Shown here piece after piece: positions 25,242-34,457 of a DNA stretch of 64,000 nucleotides. The position numbers and the translations under genes are program-made. Source of the stretch: Bacteroidales bacterium (lineage in GTDB: Bacteria; Bacteroidota; Bacteroidia; Bacteroidales; Muribaculaceae); the NCBI GenBank assembly GCA_019416425.1, contig DXXK01000087.1, positions 13,877 through 77,876 of the forward strand, given 5' to 3'. The stretch's first letter is position 1; every line of letters starts with the position of its first letter. The notes under the pieces are model-generated. The model was not told the DNA's origin and made no database searches. It saw only the letters and a list, made by a program, of their open reading frames with translations.

Positions 25242-26843
25242 TCAGAGAAGGTCGTGAAGGCGCGTTGTGAAGCCTGAGCGGCCATCGGTGGCTCCATTGC
25301 GTATGCGTACACGGCAGTTGTAGATGGTCGACACGGACTTGTGCAGGAAGCGTGCGATGCTTTCGGAATCGGTGATGCCGAGGTAGATCAGTGCTATGAC
25401 CCGAAGCTCGGTCGACATGGATCCGTCGCGTCCCAGCGCCAGCTGGCAGTCCGGTTTGAGCAGGGAGTTGACCGCGGCCACGAATCCCGGATAGAGCGCC
25501 AGGAATGTAGTGTCGAAATTGGTGTGGAAACGGCGTGTCTCCTTGCGGTCGTCGATTTTTGCCAGATATTTGTTGACGCCATCCATCCCCTTGGAGTGAA
25601 ATGCGGTTGAGATACCTGTCTTGAGCTGTTCGATGTCATGTACGAATTCCGATGACAGTTGGATGTATTGCAGCAGATAGGCGTCGCGGACCTTGTTGCT
25701 CTCTTCCAGACAGGAGTTGACGCGACGCAGCTCGACATTGGTGGAGTGCAGCCGGGCGTTGAGGTCACGCTCGCTTCGGGAGATGCGGCGTAGCTTGTTG
25801 CGCTGCTTGATTACGAAGAGCAGGATGGCGGCCAGAACCAGTGACAGCATGACGATTCCGAGGAAAATGAACTGCTGAACGCGTTTCTCGCGAGCCACCT
25901 TCTGTTGATAAGCCGCGAGGATATCCGGAATAATCCTGTTTATCTCCAGTCTGTTGGCTGTAACCTTTGAGGCCTCGGCATCGCGCACAGCCAGATTGAT
26001 GTATCTGTATGCGCGCTCGGTCTCGCCAAGGTTGAAGAGCAATGCGGAGAGACGGTACAAGGACTTATAATCACGTACAGGTACGGCAAGGTCGTGCAAT
26101 GAGCTGCGAATCAGGTCGTTGACAGCCTGCAGGGTATCGCCCATAGCCAGATGCGCCTCGCTGCTGAGGACGTTGAAGATAGCTATATCGCGGTCCTGCG
26201 CGTCATCGGCGGGACGGACGGTCTGCAGCAATGAATCGGCGGATCGACAGCGCCCGGACGCCATAAGAAGCTGGAATGAGTAATACCACCAGCCCTCGTC
26301 GCGGTCGGTAAGGATCCGCAACATGTCGCGGTAACGGCGGACGGATGAACGGCCCGAAGTCTCGTCGATATCGGCCATTACTCGCATATATGAGTCCCTG
26401 ACGGACCTGATGCCGGTGTCGGGCATGGCCTGGTGCACCAGTGGATACGCCTCGTGCAGATGGCCGCGCGATATGTATAGCCGCGCCAGGTTCATACGTG
26501 ACAACGCCATGAGTTCCCTGTCTCCGATATGGTCGGCTTCCTGACATTCCATACGGCCGTAATGTATGGCTGAGTCAAGGTCGAAAGTAAGATACAGGTT
26601 CCGCATGGTGCGGCATGCATCGTAACGCTCGCGGCCCGGCGGTGCATCCTCCACTATCTGCATTTGCTTCAGCTCAAGACCCTTGCGGCATACATTCTCT
26701 GAATGTCGGTCTATTGCCTTGTCAAGCTGACGCAGCAGATTCTCGGTTCCCGACGGTAACGGGCTGTGATGGCATGAAAATAGCGGCAATAGTAATGTTG
26801 CCGCTAATATGATATGGGTCAGAGACTTGATGTCGCGGGCCAT
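25242..26843 (-). CDS. TPR membrane regulator with C-terminal HTH (DUF6377-like)
   Basis: A 533-residue protein with a lipoprotein-like N-terminus (LLLPLFSCHHS), a periplasmic helical repeat region of TPR type (about 35-310), one membrane helix (FIFLGIVMLSLVLAAILLFV, about residue 330), a coiled coil (RRISRSERDLNARLHSTNVE), and a cytoplasmic C-terminus. The last 70 residues (STELRVIALIYLGITDSESIARFLHKSVSTIYNCRVRIRN) form a LuxR-like helix-turn-helix. This fits the Bacteroidetes family annotated DUF6377. It probably senses an envelope signal and controls transcription directly from the membrane. It follows the coiled-coil membrane protein by 30 bases. Confidence 0.75.
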   Translation of the reverse strand: MARDIKSLTHIILAATLLLPLFSCHHSPLPSGTENLLRQLDKAIDRHSENVCRKGLELKQMQIVEDAPPGRERYDACRTMRNLYLTFDLDSAIHYGRMECQEADHIGDRELMALSRMNLARLYISRGHLHEAYPLVHQAMPDTGIRSVRDSYMRVMADIDETSGRSSVRRYRDMLRILTDRDEGWWYYSFQLLMASGRCRSADSLLQTVRPADDAQDRDIAIFNVLSSEAHLAMGDTLQAVNDLIRSSLHDLAVPVRDYKSLYRLSALLFNLGETERAYRYINLAVRDAEASKVTANRLEINRIIPDILAAYQQKVAREKRVQQFIFLGIVMLSLVLAAILLFVIKQRNKLRRISRSERDLNARLHSTNVELRRVNSCLEESNKVRDAYLLQYIQLSSEFVHDIEQLKTGISTAFHSKGMDGVNKYLAKIDDRKETRRFHTNFDTTFLALYPGFVAAVNSLLKPDCQLALGRDGSMSTELRVIALIYLGITDSESIARFLHKSVSTIYNCRVRIRNGATDGRSGFTTRLHDLL

Positions 26844-26873
26844 GGAATCGGGATTGAATAGTGCCGTGAAGGA

Positions 26874-28181
26874 TTACTTGAAACGGATGCGCGATTTGCG
26901 TAGTACTTTCCAGTAGCCGTTCTCGAATATGGCTGTACCACGGCTTTCGGTAACAATCTCGGTGGCGCCGAGAGTATCCTCGATATCATCGGCCGAGCAT
27001 CCTCCGGATAGCATTTCCTTGGGACGGTCCAGCACTGTGCGGTTCATGGACGGGTTGTCCACATATTCGAACGTTCCGGTCAGGCCATCCTCGGTATCAA
27101 GCTTGTAGACGGTATTGCCGTTGCTGTAGTTTCGGTCAGCACGGACAAAAATTCCACGTGAATTGGCCCGTCCCAGATATATTACATGCAGAATTTCATC
27201 GGTCTTTTTCTCAGGATTCGGACGTGCCTGGGGACGTGGCTGAGGCTGCTGTCTGGGAGCCGGTGATGCCTGGGTTGTCGCGGCAGCGCGAAGCTTGGCC
27301 TGCAGGTCGGCGATACGTTCGTTGAGACGACGGTTGTCCTCTTTGTAGCGGCGTGCTTCTTCCTGAGCCTCTGCGAGTTTGTTGTCTGATGCCTGTAACT
27401 GTTCGTTAAGGTCCTGCAGTTTTTCCTTGTACTGGGCAATTGCCCGCTTAGCCCGCTCGCGCATCTCCTCAAGTCCCTCCGGGTCATTGCTGTCGCCATC
27501 GGCAGGCCGCTGATGCTTCATGACCTTGGCGGCATATATCACAAGCCATATCACCACGGCAATCAGGATGACGAGGATTACGACATAGATCCATGTATGG
27601 TTTGATGTGCTTTCCAGCGAGGGGTTCTGGCTGTCTGCCTCGATAGCCTTCTGGTCGGCCAGGATGTCCTGTTCCTGGGCGAGTATCTCCTGCGGCACGG
27701 AGTCGGACTGGACTGCAGCGGACTGTTCCGGAGCGGGCGTAGCAGCTGCGTCGGGAGCCGTGGGTGCCTCAGGCTGCGTCGCCGGGTCGGAGACGGTCAT
27801 GGCGTTGATCTTGGACCGGATACGGCTCTTGGCTCCCTTGCCCTGCGCAATCAGTCCGGGATTGTTCAATGCGGTGACGGACCAGTACTCGGCCAGCTTG
27901 GCCTTGTCCCACTGCGCGTAATCCTTGGGCACCGGTATGGCCAGGAACGCCTTGATGTTTTCTTTCTCCTTAGCTTTTAGTTCCTTCTGGAGGTCGGCCA
28001 GGTTCGTGGCCTTGACCTCGTCCAGGTAGCCGCTGCCGTTGTTGGCGTAGCGGAGGTAGGCCTGGGCGGCGATGGTGCGGGCCTGTTCCATCTCGTTGTC
28101 GGTGACGGCCAGGGCCGGGACTGTAACCACAATGGCCATAAGGGCCGGAAGCAAAGTGCGAAGTATGTAGTTCTTATTCAT
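26874..28181 (-). CDS. Unrecognised membrane coiled-coil protein
   Basis: A 435-residue protein with no family I can name. A signal peptide (LRTLLPALMAIVVTVPALA) is followed by a periplasmic helical domain (to about residue 125), a linker rich in P, A, T and Q, a membrane helix (WIYVVILVILIAVVIWLVIYAA, about residue 205), a cytoplasmic coiled coil (about 230-300, starting EGLEEMRERAKRAIAQYKEK), a proline/glutamine-rich linker, and a C-terminal beta-rich domain (about 330-435) with EILHVIYLGRANSRGIFVR. It sits between rpoN and the TPR/HTH regulator on the same strand with gaps of 68 and 30 bases, so a shared envelope-signalling role is plausible. Confidence 0.6.
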   Translation of the reverse strand: MNKNYILRTLLPALMAIVVTVPALAVTDNEMEQARTIAAQAYLRYANNGSGYLDEVKATNLADLQKELKAKEKENIKAFLAIPVPKDYAQWDKAKLAEYWSVTALNNPGLIAQGKGAKSRIRSKINAMTVSDPATQPEAPTAPDAAATPAPEQSAAVQSDSVPQEILAQEQDILADQKAIEADSQNPSLESTSNHTWIYVVILVILIAVVIWLVIYAAKVMKHQRPADGDSNDPEGLEEMRERAKRAIAQYKEKLQDLNEQLQASDNKLAEAQEEARRYKEDNRRLNERIADLQAKLRAAATTQASPAPRQQPQPRPQARPNPEKKTDEILHVIYLGRANSRGIFVRADRNYSNGNTVYKLDTEDGLTGTFEYVDNPSMNRTVLDRPKEMLSGGCSADDIEDTLGATEIVTESRGTAIFENGYWKVLRKSRIRFK

Positions 28182-28249
28182 AAGCTAATGCTAAGGTGTA
28201 TATTAAAGTAATCCCAAAGACGGGGGTTTTATTGCATACGGAACAAACT

Positions 28250-29626
28250 TTATCTGAATTCTTTTCTGAGCCGCGCCACTGGAATCTGCTGGCGGTCGCG
28301 ATACTTGGCGATAGTACGCCTGGACACGTCCAGACCCATATCGGCAAGACGTTCGGCGATGCTGCGGTCGGACAGCGGATGACGTTTGTCCTCCTTGTCG
28401 ACCAGGTCGGCGATAATAGCCTCGATCTTGCGGCTTGTGGCGGCGTCGGCTCCTTCGTGCTCCTCGGTCACGGTGTCGCTGAAGAAGAACCGTAACGGGA
28501 AGATTCCACAGGGTGTCTGGACGTACTTGTTGTTGGTGGCACGTGACACTGCCGACAGGTCCAGACCCGTCAGGTCCGAGATGTTCTTCAGCATCATCGG
28601 TTTGAGCATGTAGACATCCTCGGTGTGGAAATAATCCTCCTGGATCTTGAGTATAGCCGACATCACCGCCATCATGGTGCGCTGGCGCTGTGCGATGATG
28701 CGGATGAAGTCGCGGGCGTCGTTGTAGCGGGACACGACAAATTCCGATCCCTTGCGGCGCTTGTTGCGCGGGAGTTTCTCAAGCTCGCGCATGGCCTGCT
28801 CGAAGCTCTGCTCCACCTTCAGCTCGGGGATTCGGTTGTTCAGAGTCACGGTAAGCTGTCCGTCCTCGTTGTTGACGATGAAATCCGGAATGATGACGTT
28901 GGCATCGTCGATCGGGTCGGTGCCGACCGCCGCACCGGGCTTGGGGTTCAGGGTCAATATCAGAGCGATCGCATCGTCGGCCTCCTGGGGGGATATTTTC
29001 AGGGCAGACACTATACGATGACGGTGTTTCAGCGTGAATGCCTCGAAAGCTTCGCGGATTATCCGGAGTGCGTTGTCACGCACTGGCGATGGTTCCATGA
29101 CCATGAGCTGCATCTCCAGCGTCTGGCGCAGGTCGGATGCTGCGATTCCAGGAGGGTCCAGACTACGCACTGTGTCGAGTGACAGCTGTGCCTCCTGTTC
29201 GGAAACCTGTATGCCGGGACCGAACGCCATGTCGTCGACCAGTTCGGGGACTGAGCGTGTCAGGTAGCCGTTACGGTCCAGGCTGCCGATTATGAATCGA
29301 GCGGCCAGATCGATGTTCCTGTCAAGCTCCAGCTCGTCCAGCTGGTTGTTAAGGTGGTCGTAAAGCGTTTCGGTGGCGTCGGGTGTGGCGGCGCCGTAGT
29401 GCTCGGGGAGTTCGGATACGCGCCTGGGAGTCCAGCCGCCCAGATGGCCGGCTTCGTTAGGCTGGTCCTCCTCGGCGCTGACCAGTGCCGGATTGTCCTC
29501 CATCTCACGTTCCACAGCATCGTCCAGTTCGGGCGCGTTTAGTTCCAGCAGACGCACAAAGCGCACCTGCTGTTGCGACAGCCTCTGGACGGTCCTCTGT
29601 TCTATGTCAAGCCTCTGTGTATTCAC
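28250..29626 (-). CDS. rpoN: RNA polymerase sigma-54 factor
   Basis: A 458-residue sigma-54, which directs RNA polymerase to -24/-12 promoters and needs AAA+ activators. Region I is the glutamine- and leucine-rich start (RTVQRLSQQQVRFVRLLEL), region II is acidic, and the core-binding and HTH parts follow (PIDDANVIIPDFIV, LSAVSRATNNKYVQTPCGIF). The RpoN box is present near the C-terminus as VSRRTIAKYRDR. The start codon is GTG at 29626: no ATG lies upstream in frame before a stop codon. No sigma-54 activator is encoded in this window. Confidence 0.95.
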   Translation of the reverse strand: MNTQRLDIEQRTVQRLSQQQVRFVRLLELNAPELDDAVEREMEDNPALVSAEEDQPNEAGHLGGWTPRRVSELPEHYGAATPDATETLYDHLNNQLDELELDRNIDLAARFIIGSLDRNGYLTRSVPELVDDMAFGPGIQVSEQEAQLSLDTVRSLDPPGIAASDLRQTLEMQLMVMEPSPVRDNALRIIREAFEAFTLKHRHRIVSALKISPQEADDAIALILTLNPKPGAAVGTDPIDDANVIIPDFIVNNEDGQLTVTLNNRIPELKVEQSFEQAMRELEKLPRNKRRKGSEFVVSRYNDARDFIRIIAQRQRTMMAVMSAILKIQEDYFHTEDVYMLKPMMLKNISDLTGLDLSAVSRATNNKYVQTPCGIFPLRFFFSDTVTEEHEGADAATSRKIEAIIADLVDKEDKRHPLSDRSIAERLADMGLDVSRRTIAKYRDRQQIPVARLRKEFR

Positions 29627-29746
29627 GGGTATGTCATAACCGGACAGGATTTACCTGTCTTACATGATTGTAAACGGATATCATCGAGGATTATTAAGGA
29701 AGTATGCCTAAAATAATAGATTCCCGGGTTCGTTAATAGTAAGGAT

Positions 29747-29766
29747 GAATCCGATATTCAGGATTC
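29747..29766 (+). promoter_or_regulatory. Inverted repeat covering the ribosome binding site
   Basis: GAATCC (29747-29752) and GGATTC (29761-29766) can pair. The 3' arm contains AGGA, the only Shine-Dalgarno-like sequence before the ATG at 29771, so the hairpin could mask it. Confidence 0.35.
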
Positions 29767-29770
29767 GCGC

Positions 29771-30880
29771 ATGTCTGGAATAGCCCGTATTTATATGTTC
29801 GAGTTATATATAATAGTATTGATAGCCGCCGTGCTGATGAGTCTTCCATTGGCATCGGCCCGGTTGGCATATGCCTACGATCCGGAGCAGGGATGTAACT
29901 ACGACGCATTGCGTGGACTGTCCACCAGTTCGCGGACGGTTGTATACATAGGATTCGGGTTGCTGTTCGTGATGCTGGTGTTGATGTGTATCAACAAGTC
30001 GGAGATGATAGCCGATTACGGAGCGTATCTGCGCACGTACGAGATGGGAGCCTCGCGATTCAACCGGCGCGGTGTCGAGCCGACTTACGGAATCATCACT
30101 ATGATTTCGCCAACCTTCCGCACGTTGCTGCTGATATATGCGTTGATGTCGGTAAGCCTACATCTGTTTTCCATCACCAAGAACGCATCGAATCTATGGC
30201 TGTCGCTGGTCGTATATCTTACGATGGACTACGTGCTGCACGACATGATACAGATTCGAGCTGCCGTAGCGACGGGTCTGTTGCTGCTGTCTATCAGATT
30301 CATAAGCGAAAGGAAATGGTGGATTTATTTTCCGTTGGTTGTCGTGGCGACTTTCTTCCATTATTCGGCCGTCGTGTTCCTGCCGCTGTACTTCCTGCCG
30401 ACTAAGAATATGTTGAGGCCGTTCTGGATCGGTGTGCTGATTGTGGGTATGATAATGGGTTTCACCCATACCTATATCGGCTCGTTTTTCAAGGGCATAC
30501 CGGTGGAGTTCATAAACAAATTCTTCCAGGATTACATGGGAAACAAAGATTTTACACCATCGGACATCGGATTGAAACGAATATATATGTGCCTGCTGCT
30601 GATAGTCATGACAGTACGCATCGATGCCATCAAGGAACATTATCCCTTGGCTGTTCCCAGTCTGTGCGTATCGATATTGTCCCAGATGAGTTTCCTGACA
30701 TTCGGCGACATTCCCGTGATGCAGGGCCGAATGGGAGAACTGTTCGGACTTGCCGATATCTACACGCTGTCGATGTTCCCTATGGCATGGCGCAAGCAGT
30801 ATTACCTGATGTTCATCCCGGTGCTGATCGCAGCAGCATTTAATCTGGAAATGGTACACTATCTGCTGACATCCGTATGA
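29771..30880 (+). CDS. EpsG-family membrane protein, putative polysaccharide polymerase
   Basis: A 369-residue inner-membrane protein with about ten hydrophobic helices. The layout and motifs (DYGAYLRTYEMG, EPTYGIITMI, LTMDYVLHDMIQIRAAVATGLLLLS, FFHYSAVVFLPLYF) fit the EpsG family, thought to polymerise exopolysaccharide repeat units. A second start at 29795 (MFELYIIVL) would place the first membrane helix at the very N-terminus; the start at 29771 is preferred for its weak ribosome binding site. It stands alone between rpoN (divergent) and the MATE gene (convergent). Confidence 0.8.
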   Translation: MSGIARIYMFELYIIVLIAAVLMSLPLASARLAYAYDPEQGCNYDALRGLSTSSRTVVYIGFGLLFVMLVLMCINKSEMIADYGAYLRTYEMGASRFNRRGVEPTYGIITMISPTFRTLLLIYALMSVSLHLFSITKNASNLWLSLVVYLTMDYVLHDMIQIRAAVATGLLLLSIRFISERKWWIYFPLVVVATFFHYSAVVFLPLYFLPTKNMLRPFWIGVLIVGMIMGFTHTYIGSFFKGIPVEFINKFFQDYMGNKDFTPSDIGLKRIYMCLLLIVMTVRIDAIKEHYPLAVPSLCVSILSQMSFLTFGDIPVMQGRMGELFGLADIYTLSMFPMAWRKQYYLMFIPVLIAAAFNLEMVHYLLTSV

Positions 30881-30943
30881 TCGGGATGCCGGCATACATA
30901 TTTACATGCCATGTCTGATTTGGGCATCATACATTTCCGGCTG

Positions 30944-32314
30944 TTACAAAGTATGTCTCCGGATCTGTTTAGTCAGCATCACCAGCATTACTATGGCCAC
31001 CAGGACCGAGAGGAAATCGGATATGGGGTATGCCGCCCAGACTCCATTCAGTCCCCATATGTGTGGCAATGTGAAGAGCAGCGGCACCATGAATATCATC
31101 TGACGCGTCAGCGACAGGAATATTGATTTTCCGGCCATACCCAACGCCTGGAACAGATTGGTGGTGACAATCTGGAAACCCACCATCCAGAACGTCAGTG
31201 TGGTGATCTTAAGACAATTTACGGCGCATTGTATCTGCTCGGAATCCTGCATGAACATCGAGGCGATGGTTCGCGGCATTGTGGCACCCAGAATGCTGCC
31301 GATGGTCGTGGTGATTAGTCCGCATGCGGCTGCCAGCGAGAAGGTCTTGATGAGACGGTTGTAGCGTCCGCTTCCGTAATTGTAGCCGATGATAGGCTGC
31401 ATTCCCTGACAGATACCGATTACGATGAATACGAAAATAGTGACGAAGCGGTTGAACACCACTACGGCGGCGATTGCGTTGTCACCGCCATATTTCAGCA
31501 ATGTATTGTTGGCGATGGCGTTGATGGCCGAGCCGGTGATGTTGATCAGGAACGGCGCCATGCCGATGTAAAGCACGCTGCGGATCACAGGCCAGTTGAA
31601 CTTGAAGGTGCCCTTTACGAAATGCAGGGTGTTGCTCTTGTTGAAGAAGTGGCTCATGACCCAAGTGGCGGTGATGAGCATTGAGATATCCGTTGCGATT
31701 GCGGCACCGCGTATTCCCCATTTGAAACCGAACAGGAACAGCGGTGCGAGGATAACGTTGATAAGCGCTCCGATCATATTCGTGTACATGGCTTTGGCTG
31801 GATAGCCGGACGCACGCATCACGTTGTTATAGCTGAACGTCAGGTTCATAAGCACGCACCCTGGAAGCACCCACAGCATGAATTCGCGGGCGTAGGGGAG
31901 GGAATTGTCCGAGGCTCCGAATATCCTGAGTATCGGATCCATGAATATTGCGAACGTGGCGGCATAGAGCAGACCGATGATCAAGGTGAGCTGCACGCAG
32001 TTGCCCAGGATAATCTGGGCAACGCGCAGGTCTTTCTGACCCATTACGATGGAAACCCGAGTGGCCGCGCCGGCGCCGATCAGCATGCCCAGGGCCGTGA
32101 CAACGTTCATGACGGGGAAAGTCACGGCGATACCGCTCACAACGTTCGGGTCATCGATGGCATGACCGATGACGATGGAGTCGATGATATTGTAGACGGC
32201 GCTGATGACAGTGCCCACAACGGCAGGTAGACTGTATTTCAGCAATAACTTGCCGACCGGAGCTGTTCCCAGCTCCTGAAGCCGTTCCTGAGGATCCTCT
32301 ATTTTCTTTGCCAT
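30944..32314 (-). CDS. MATE family efflux transporter
   Basis: A 456-residue inner-membrane exporter with two six-helix halves. Motifs of the MatE fold: KYSLPAVVGTVISAVYNIID at the start, MLIGAGAATRVSIVMGQKD, and in the second half CQGMQPIIGYNYGSGR. The family exports cationic drugs or toxic metabolites in exchange for Na+ or H+; substrate unknown. It is the last gene of the hpf-mltG-DUF4421-ribD-MATE string, starting 9 bases after the ribD stop. Confidence 0.93.
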   Translation of the reverse strand: MAKKIEDPQERLQELGTAPVGKLLLKYSLPAVVGTVISAVYNIIDSIVIGHAIDDPNVVSGIAVTFPVMNVVTALGMLIGAGAATRVSIVMGQKDLRVAQIILGNCVQLTLIIGLLYAATFAIFMDPILRIFGASDNSLPYAREFMLWVLPGCVLMNLTFSYNNVMRASGYPAKAMYTNMIGALINVILAPLFLFGFKWGIRGAAIATDISMLITATWVMSHFFNKSNTLHFVKGTFKFNWPVIRSVLYIGMAPFLINITGSAINAIANNTLLKYGGDNAIAAVVVFNRFVTIFVFIVIGICQGMQPIIGYNYGSGRYNRLIKTFSLAAACGLITTTIGSILGATMPRTIASMFMQDSEQIQCAVNCLKITTLTFWMVGFQIVTTNLFQALGMAGKSIFLSLTRQMIFMVPLLFTLPHIWGLNGVWAAYPISDFLSVLVAIVMLVMLTKQIRRHTL

Positions 32315-32323
32315 ACTGCAAAG

Positions 32324-33289
32324 TTAACAAATTTCCGGCGCTTTCAGACCCTCTGACAGCCATTTATTGGATTTTTCCACTCTGATTTCATCATAAAGAC
32401 CGGCATCGATGAATGATTGAAGCAGACTGGCGCCCCCTTCCACCATCAACGAGGTGACGCCATGGTCGGCGAAAAGCAGATGCATGTTTTCCTCCAGAGG
32501 CAGGGAGGGATCAAGGATGATCGGGTCACGTGCGAATACGTTGAGTCCGGATGGAAGCCTGTTGGACCTGAAGATAACAGGATGTGGAGAATTTCCTGGC
32601 CACAGGCGGGACGTGAGCGATGGGTTGTCGGCAATGAGGGTGTCTGTACCTGCCAGGATAGCATCGACCATTGCCCGTTCACGGTGCATCAGGACGGCTC
32701 CGACCGGGCAGGACAGCTTCACGGGCAGATACGCCGGAGTTCCATCGGCGGACACGAGGCCGGGATTGGGTGCCGCAATGAAGCCATCGGCGCTTTGGGC
32801 CCATTTCAGCAGAATCCACGGTCTGTGCTTGATGTGGGTGGTCATGAACCGCTTGTTCAGCGCCATGCATTCATCACGTAGGACATTCTCGGTGACCTCG
32901 ATTCCGGCCTCCCGCAGAATCCTGATACCACGGCCGGCCACCTTGGGATTGGGATCGCCGCAACCGATCACGGCTCGACGGATTCCCTTGTTCACTAACA
33001 GCAACGCGCACGGCGGTGTCTTGCCGTAATGCGAGCATGGTTCCAGGGTGACGTAGATGGTGGCGTCGCGCAGCAAAGGCTCGTCTTCCGGACGTACGTT
33101 GAGGAATGCCTGCACCTCGGCATGCGGACCGCCGTACTTGCGGTGCCAGCCTTCGCCCAGAATACGGCCCTCGGCGCCGACTATGACTGCACCGACCATC
33201 GGATTGGGCGATACATGTCCCGCACCGTTTGCGGCAAGCTGCAGTGCTCGCCGCATCCAGTATTCATCATTATGTATGGGTTCTGTCAT
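32324..33289 (-). CDS. ribD: Bifunctional riboflavin deaminase/reductase
   Basis: Catalyses two steps of riboflavin synthesis: deamination of the pyrimidine then reduction of the ribose. The 321-residue protein has the N-terminal cytidine-deaminase-like domain with zinc motifs HAEVQAF (about residues 51-57) and PCSHYGKTPPCA (about 79-90), followed by a reductase domain from about residue 145 (HRPWILLKWAQSADGFIA, VEGGASLLQSFIDAGLYDE). At 321 residues it is slightly short, the reductase end being compact, but the main motifs are intact. It lies four bases after the DUF4421 gene. No other riboflavin gene is nearby. Confidence 0.93.
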   Translation of the reverse strand: MTEPIHNDEYWMRRALQLAANGAGHVSPNPMVGAVIVGAEGRILGEGWHRKYGGPHAEVQAFLNVRPEDEPLLRDATIYVTLEPCSHYGKTPPCALLLVNKGIRRAVIGCGDPNPKVAGRGIRILREAGIEVTENVLRDECMALNKRFMTTHIKHRPWILLKWAQSADGFIAAPNPGLVSADGTPAYLPVKLSCPVGAVLMHRERAMVDAILAGTDTLIADNPSLTSRLWPGNSPHPVIFRSNRLPSGLNVFARDPIILDPSLPLEENMHLLFADHGVTSLMVEGGASLLQSFIDAGLYDEIRVEKSNKWLSEGLKAPEIC

Positions 33290-33293
33290 ATCT

Positions 33294-34448
33294 TCAGAAT
33301 TTTATGCCCACTGAAAGCTGATAGTTCTGCAGGGCGTTGATGAACAGTACTTCCTTGGCTGTGAATATGTTGGCTGTAAATGTGCCCCGCGCCCCGGCGA
33401 AGAACCTCTTGTGGGTGTACAGGATTCCGGCCATGCCCTTGCCGTACAGTGCCAGCAGCACATCCTTGCCGATCGTTGAGTCTCCGGCTGTCGATGTGAT
33501 GCCGATGCCGGGAATGGCGGTGATGTTGAATATCCATTTGCTGTTGATCACCCAGTTGTAGGAATACCCTCCCATCAGGTTGTAGGTCCGGTAATGGAAG
33601 GTGTAGTAGTCGAATGGATATTTCTGGTAATCCTTGAGCTCGTCGGGCAGCTTGGTGAAGTCGAAGTCGGCGCCGTACATGTTGAAGCTGACGCCGGCAA
33701 TGGCCGAGCCCGCGGATCTGCGCTGGTTGTTGTTGAACGAATGCACTGCGCCGAGCGAGAACCGTGAGTTGTTAAAGAAATAATATGCGCTGATGTTGGC
33801 CTCCCTGAAGGTCATGCCGTCGAAGGGAATCCTCAGTAGATGGTCCTTGTCGTAACCGCCGTAGTACCGGATGTGCGTTGTCACGTTGCTTCGCCAGAAC
33901 TGACCCTCGACCGTGAACCTGGCGCAACTGAAGCTGCCGGACAATTTCTGGTGGGTGGATTTTTCACCGTTCACGATTGTACCCATGTCCAGGGAGTAAC
34001 CCAAGGAGAGGCTCCAGGCCTTAAGATAGAATCCAAGGTTAGGGTATAGGCGGTCCATCATGGCAATGGAGGGAAATCCCTGGTAACTGAAAGTGTAGGC
34101 ATCGATCCAGTTGTCGGAGAGGAACATGGCGTGGAAATGGTAGCCGTCTCCCTTGACCCAGGCGGGGTCATGATAATTGAAGACACGGTTGTACCAGTTG
34201 TAGACCCCCACGCACCATGATACGAATCGGTTCGGCCAATGGACAGTTGGATCCTCCACACGGAGCTGTCCATTCTTCAGAAGCTCCAGCCAATCCCTTG
34301 ATGTCGATGGAGTCTCAAGCGAGTCAGGCACCTGCACCAGTGTGGAGTCCACGACAAGCGGCGTCAGTTCCATATCGAAATCGGCGGCATGCACGGACTG
34401 CGCGGTCAAGGCGCAGACTATCGTCAGGATTGACAGTGGAAGTCTCAT
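33294..34448 (-). CDS. DUF4421 outer-membrane protein
   Basis: A 384-residue exported protein with a signal peptide (SILTIVCALTAQSVHA). The conserved N-terminal stretch SWCVGVYNWYNRVFNYHDPAW, followed by many short alternating strands ending in an aromatic-to-charged terminus (QLSVGIKF), fits DUF4421, a predicted outer-membrane beta-barrel of Bacteroidetes with unknown function. The final residue F supports barrel insertion by the BAM machinery. It sits between mltG and ribD with gaps of 9 and 4 bases. Confidence 0.78.
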   Translation of the reverse strand: MRLPLSILTIVCALTAQSVHAADFDMELTPLVVDSTLVQVPDSLETPSTSRDWLELLKNGQLRVEDPTVHWPNRFVSWCVGVYNWYNRVFNYHDPAWVKGDGYHFHAMFLSDNWIDAYTFSYQGFPSIAMMDRLYPNLGFYLKAWSLSLGYSLDMGTIVNGEKSTHQKLSGSFSCARFTVEGQFWRSNVTTHIRYYGGYDKDHLLRIPFDGMTFREANISAYYFFNNSRFSLGAVHSFNNNQRRSAGSAIAGVSFNMYGADFDFTKLPDELKDYQKYPFDYYTFHYRTYNLMGGYSYNWVINSKWIFNITAIPGIGITSTAGDSTIGKDVLLALYGKGMAGILYTHKRFFAGARGTFTANIFTAKEVLFINALQNYQLSVGIKF

Positions 34449-34457
34449 CGGCAGAAA

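Noticed and set aside
28250..29626. Looking for sigma-54 (-24/-12) promoters near the genes around rpoN
   Set aside because: No TGGCAC-N5-TTGC match was found in the intergenic regions inspected.
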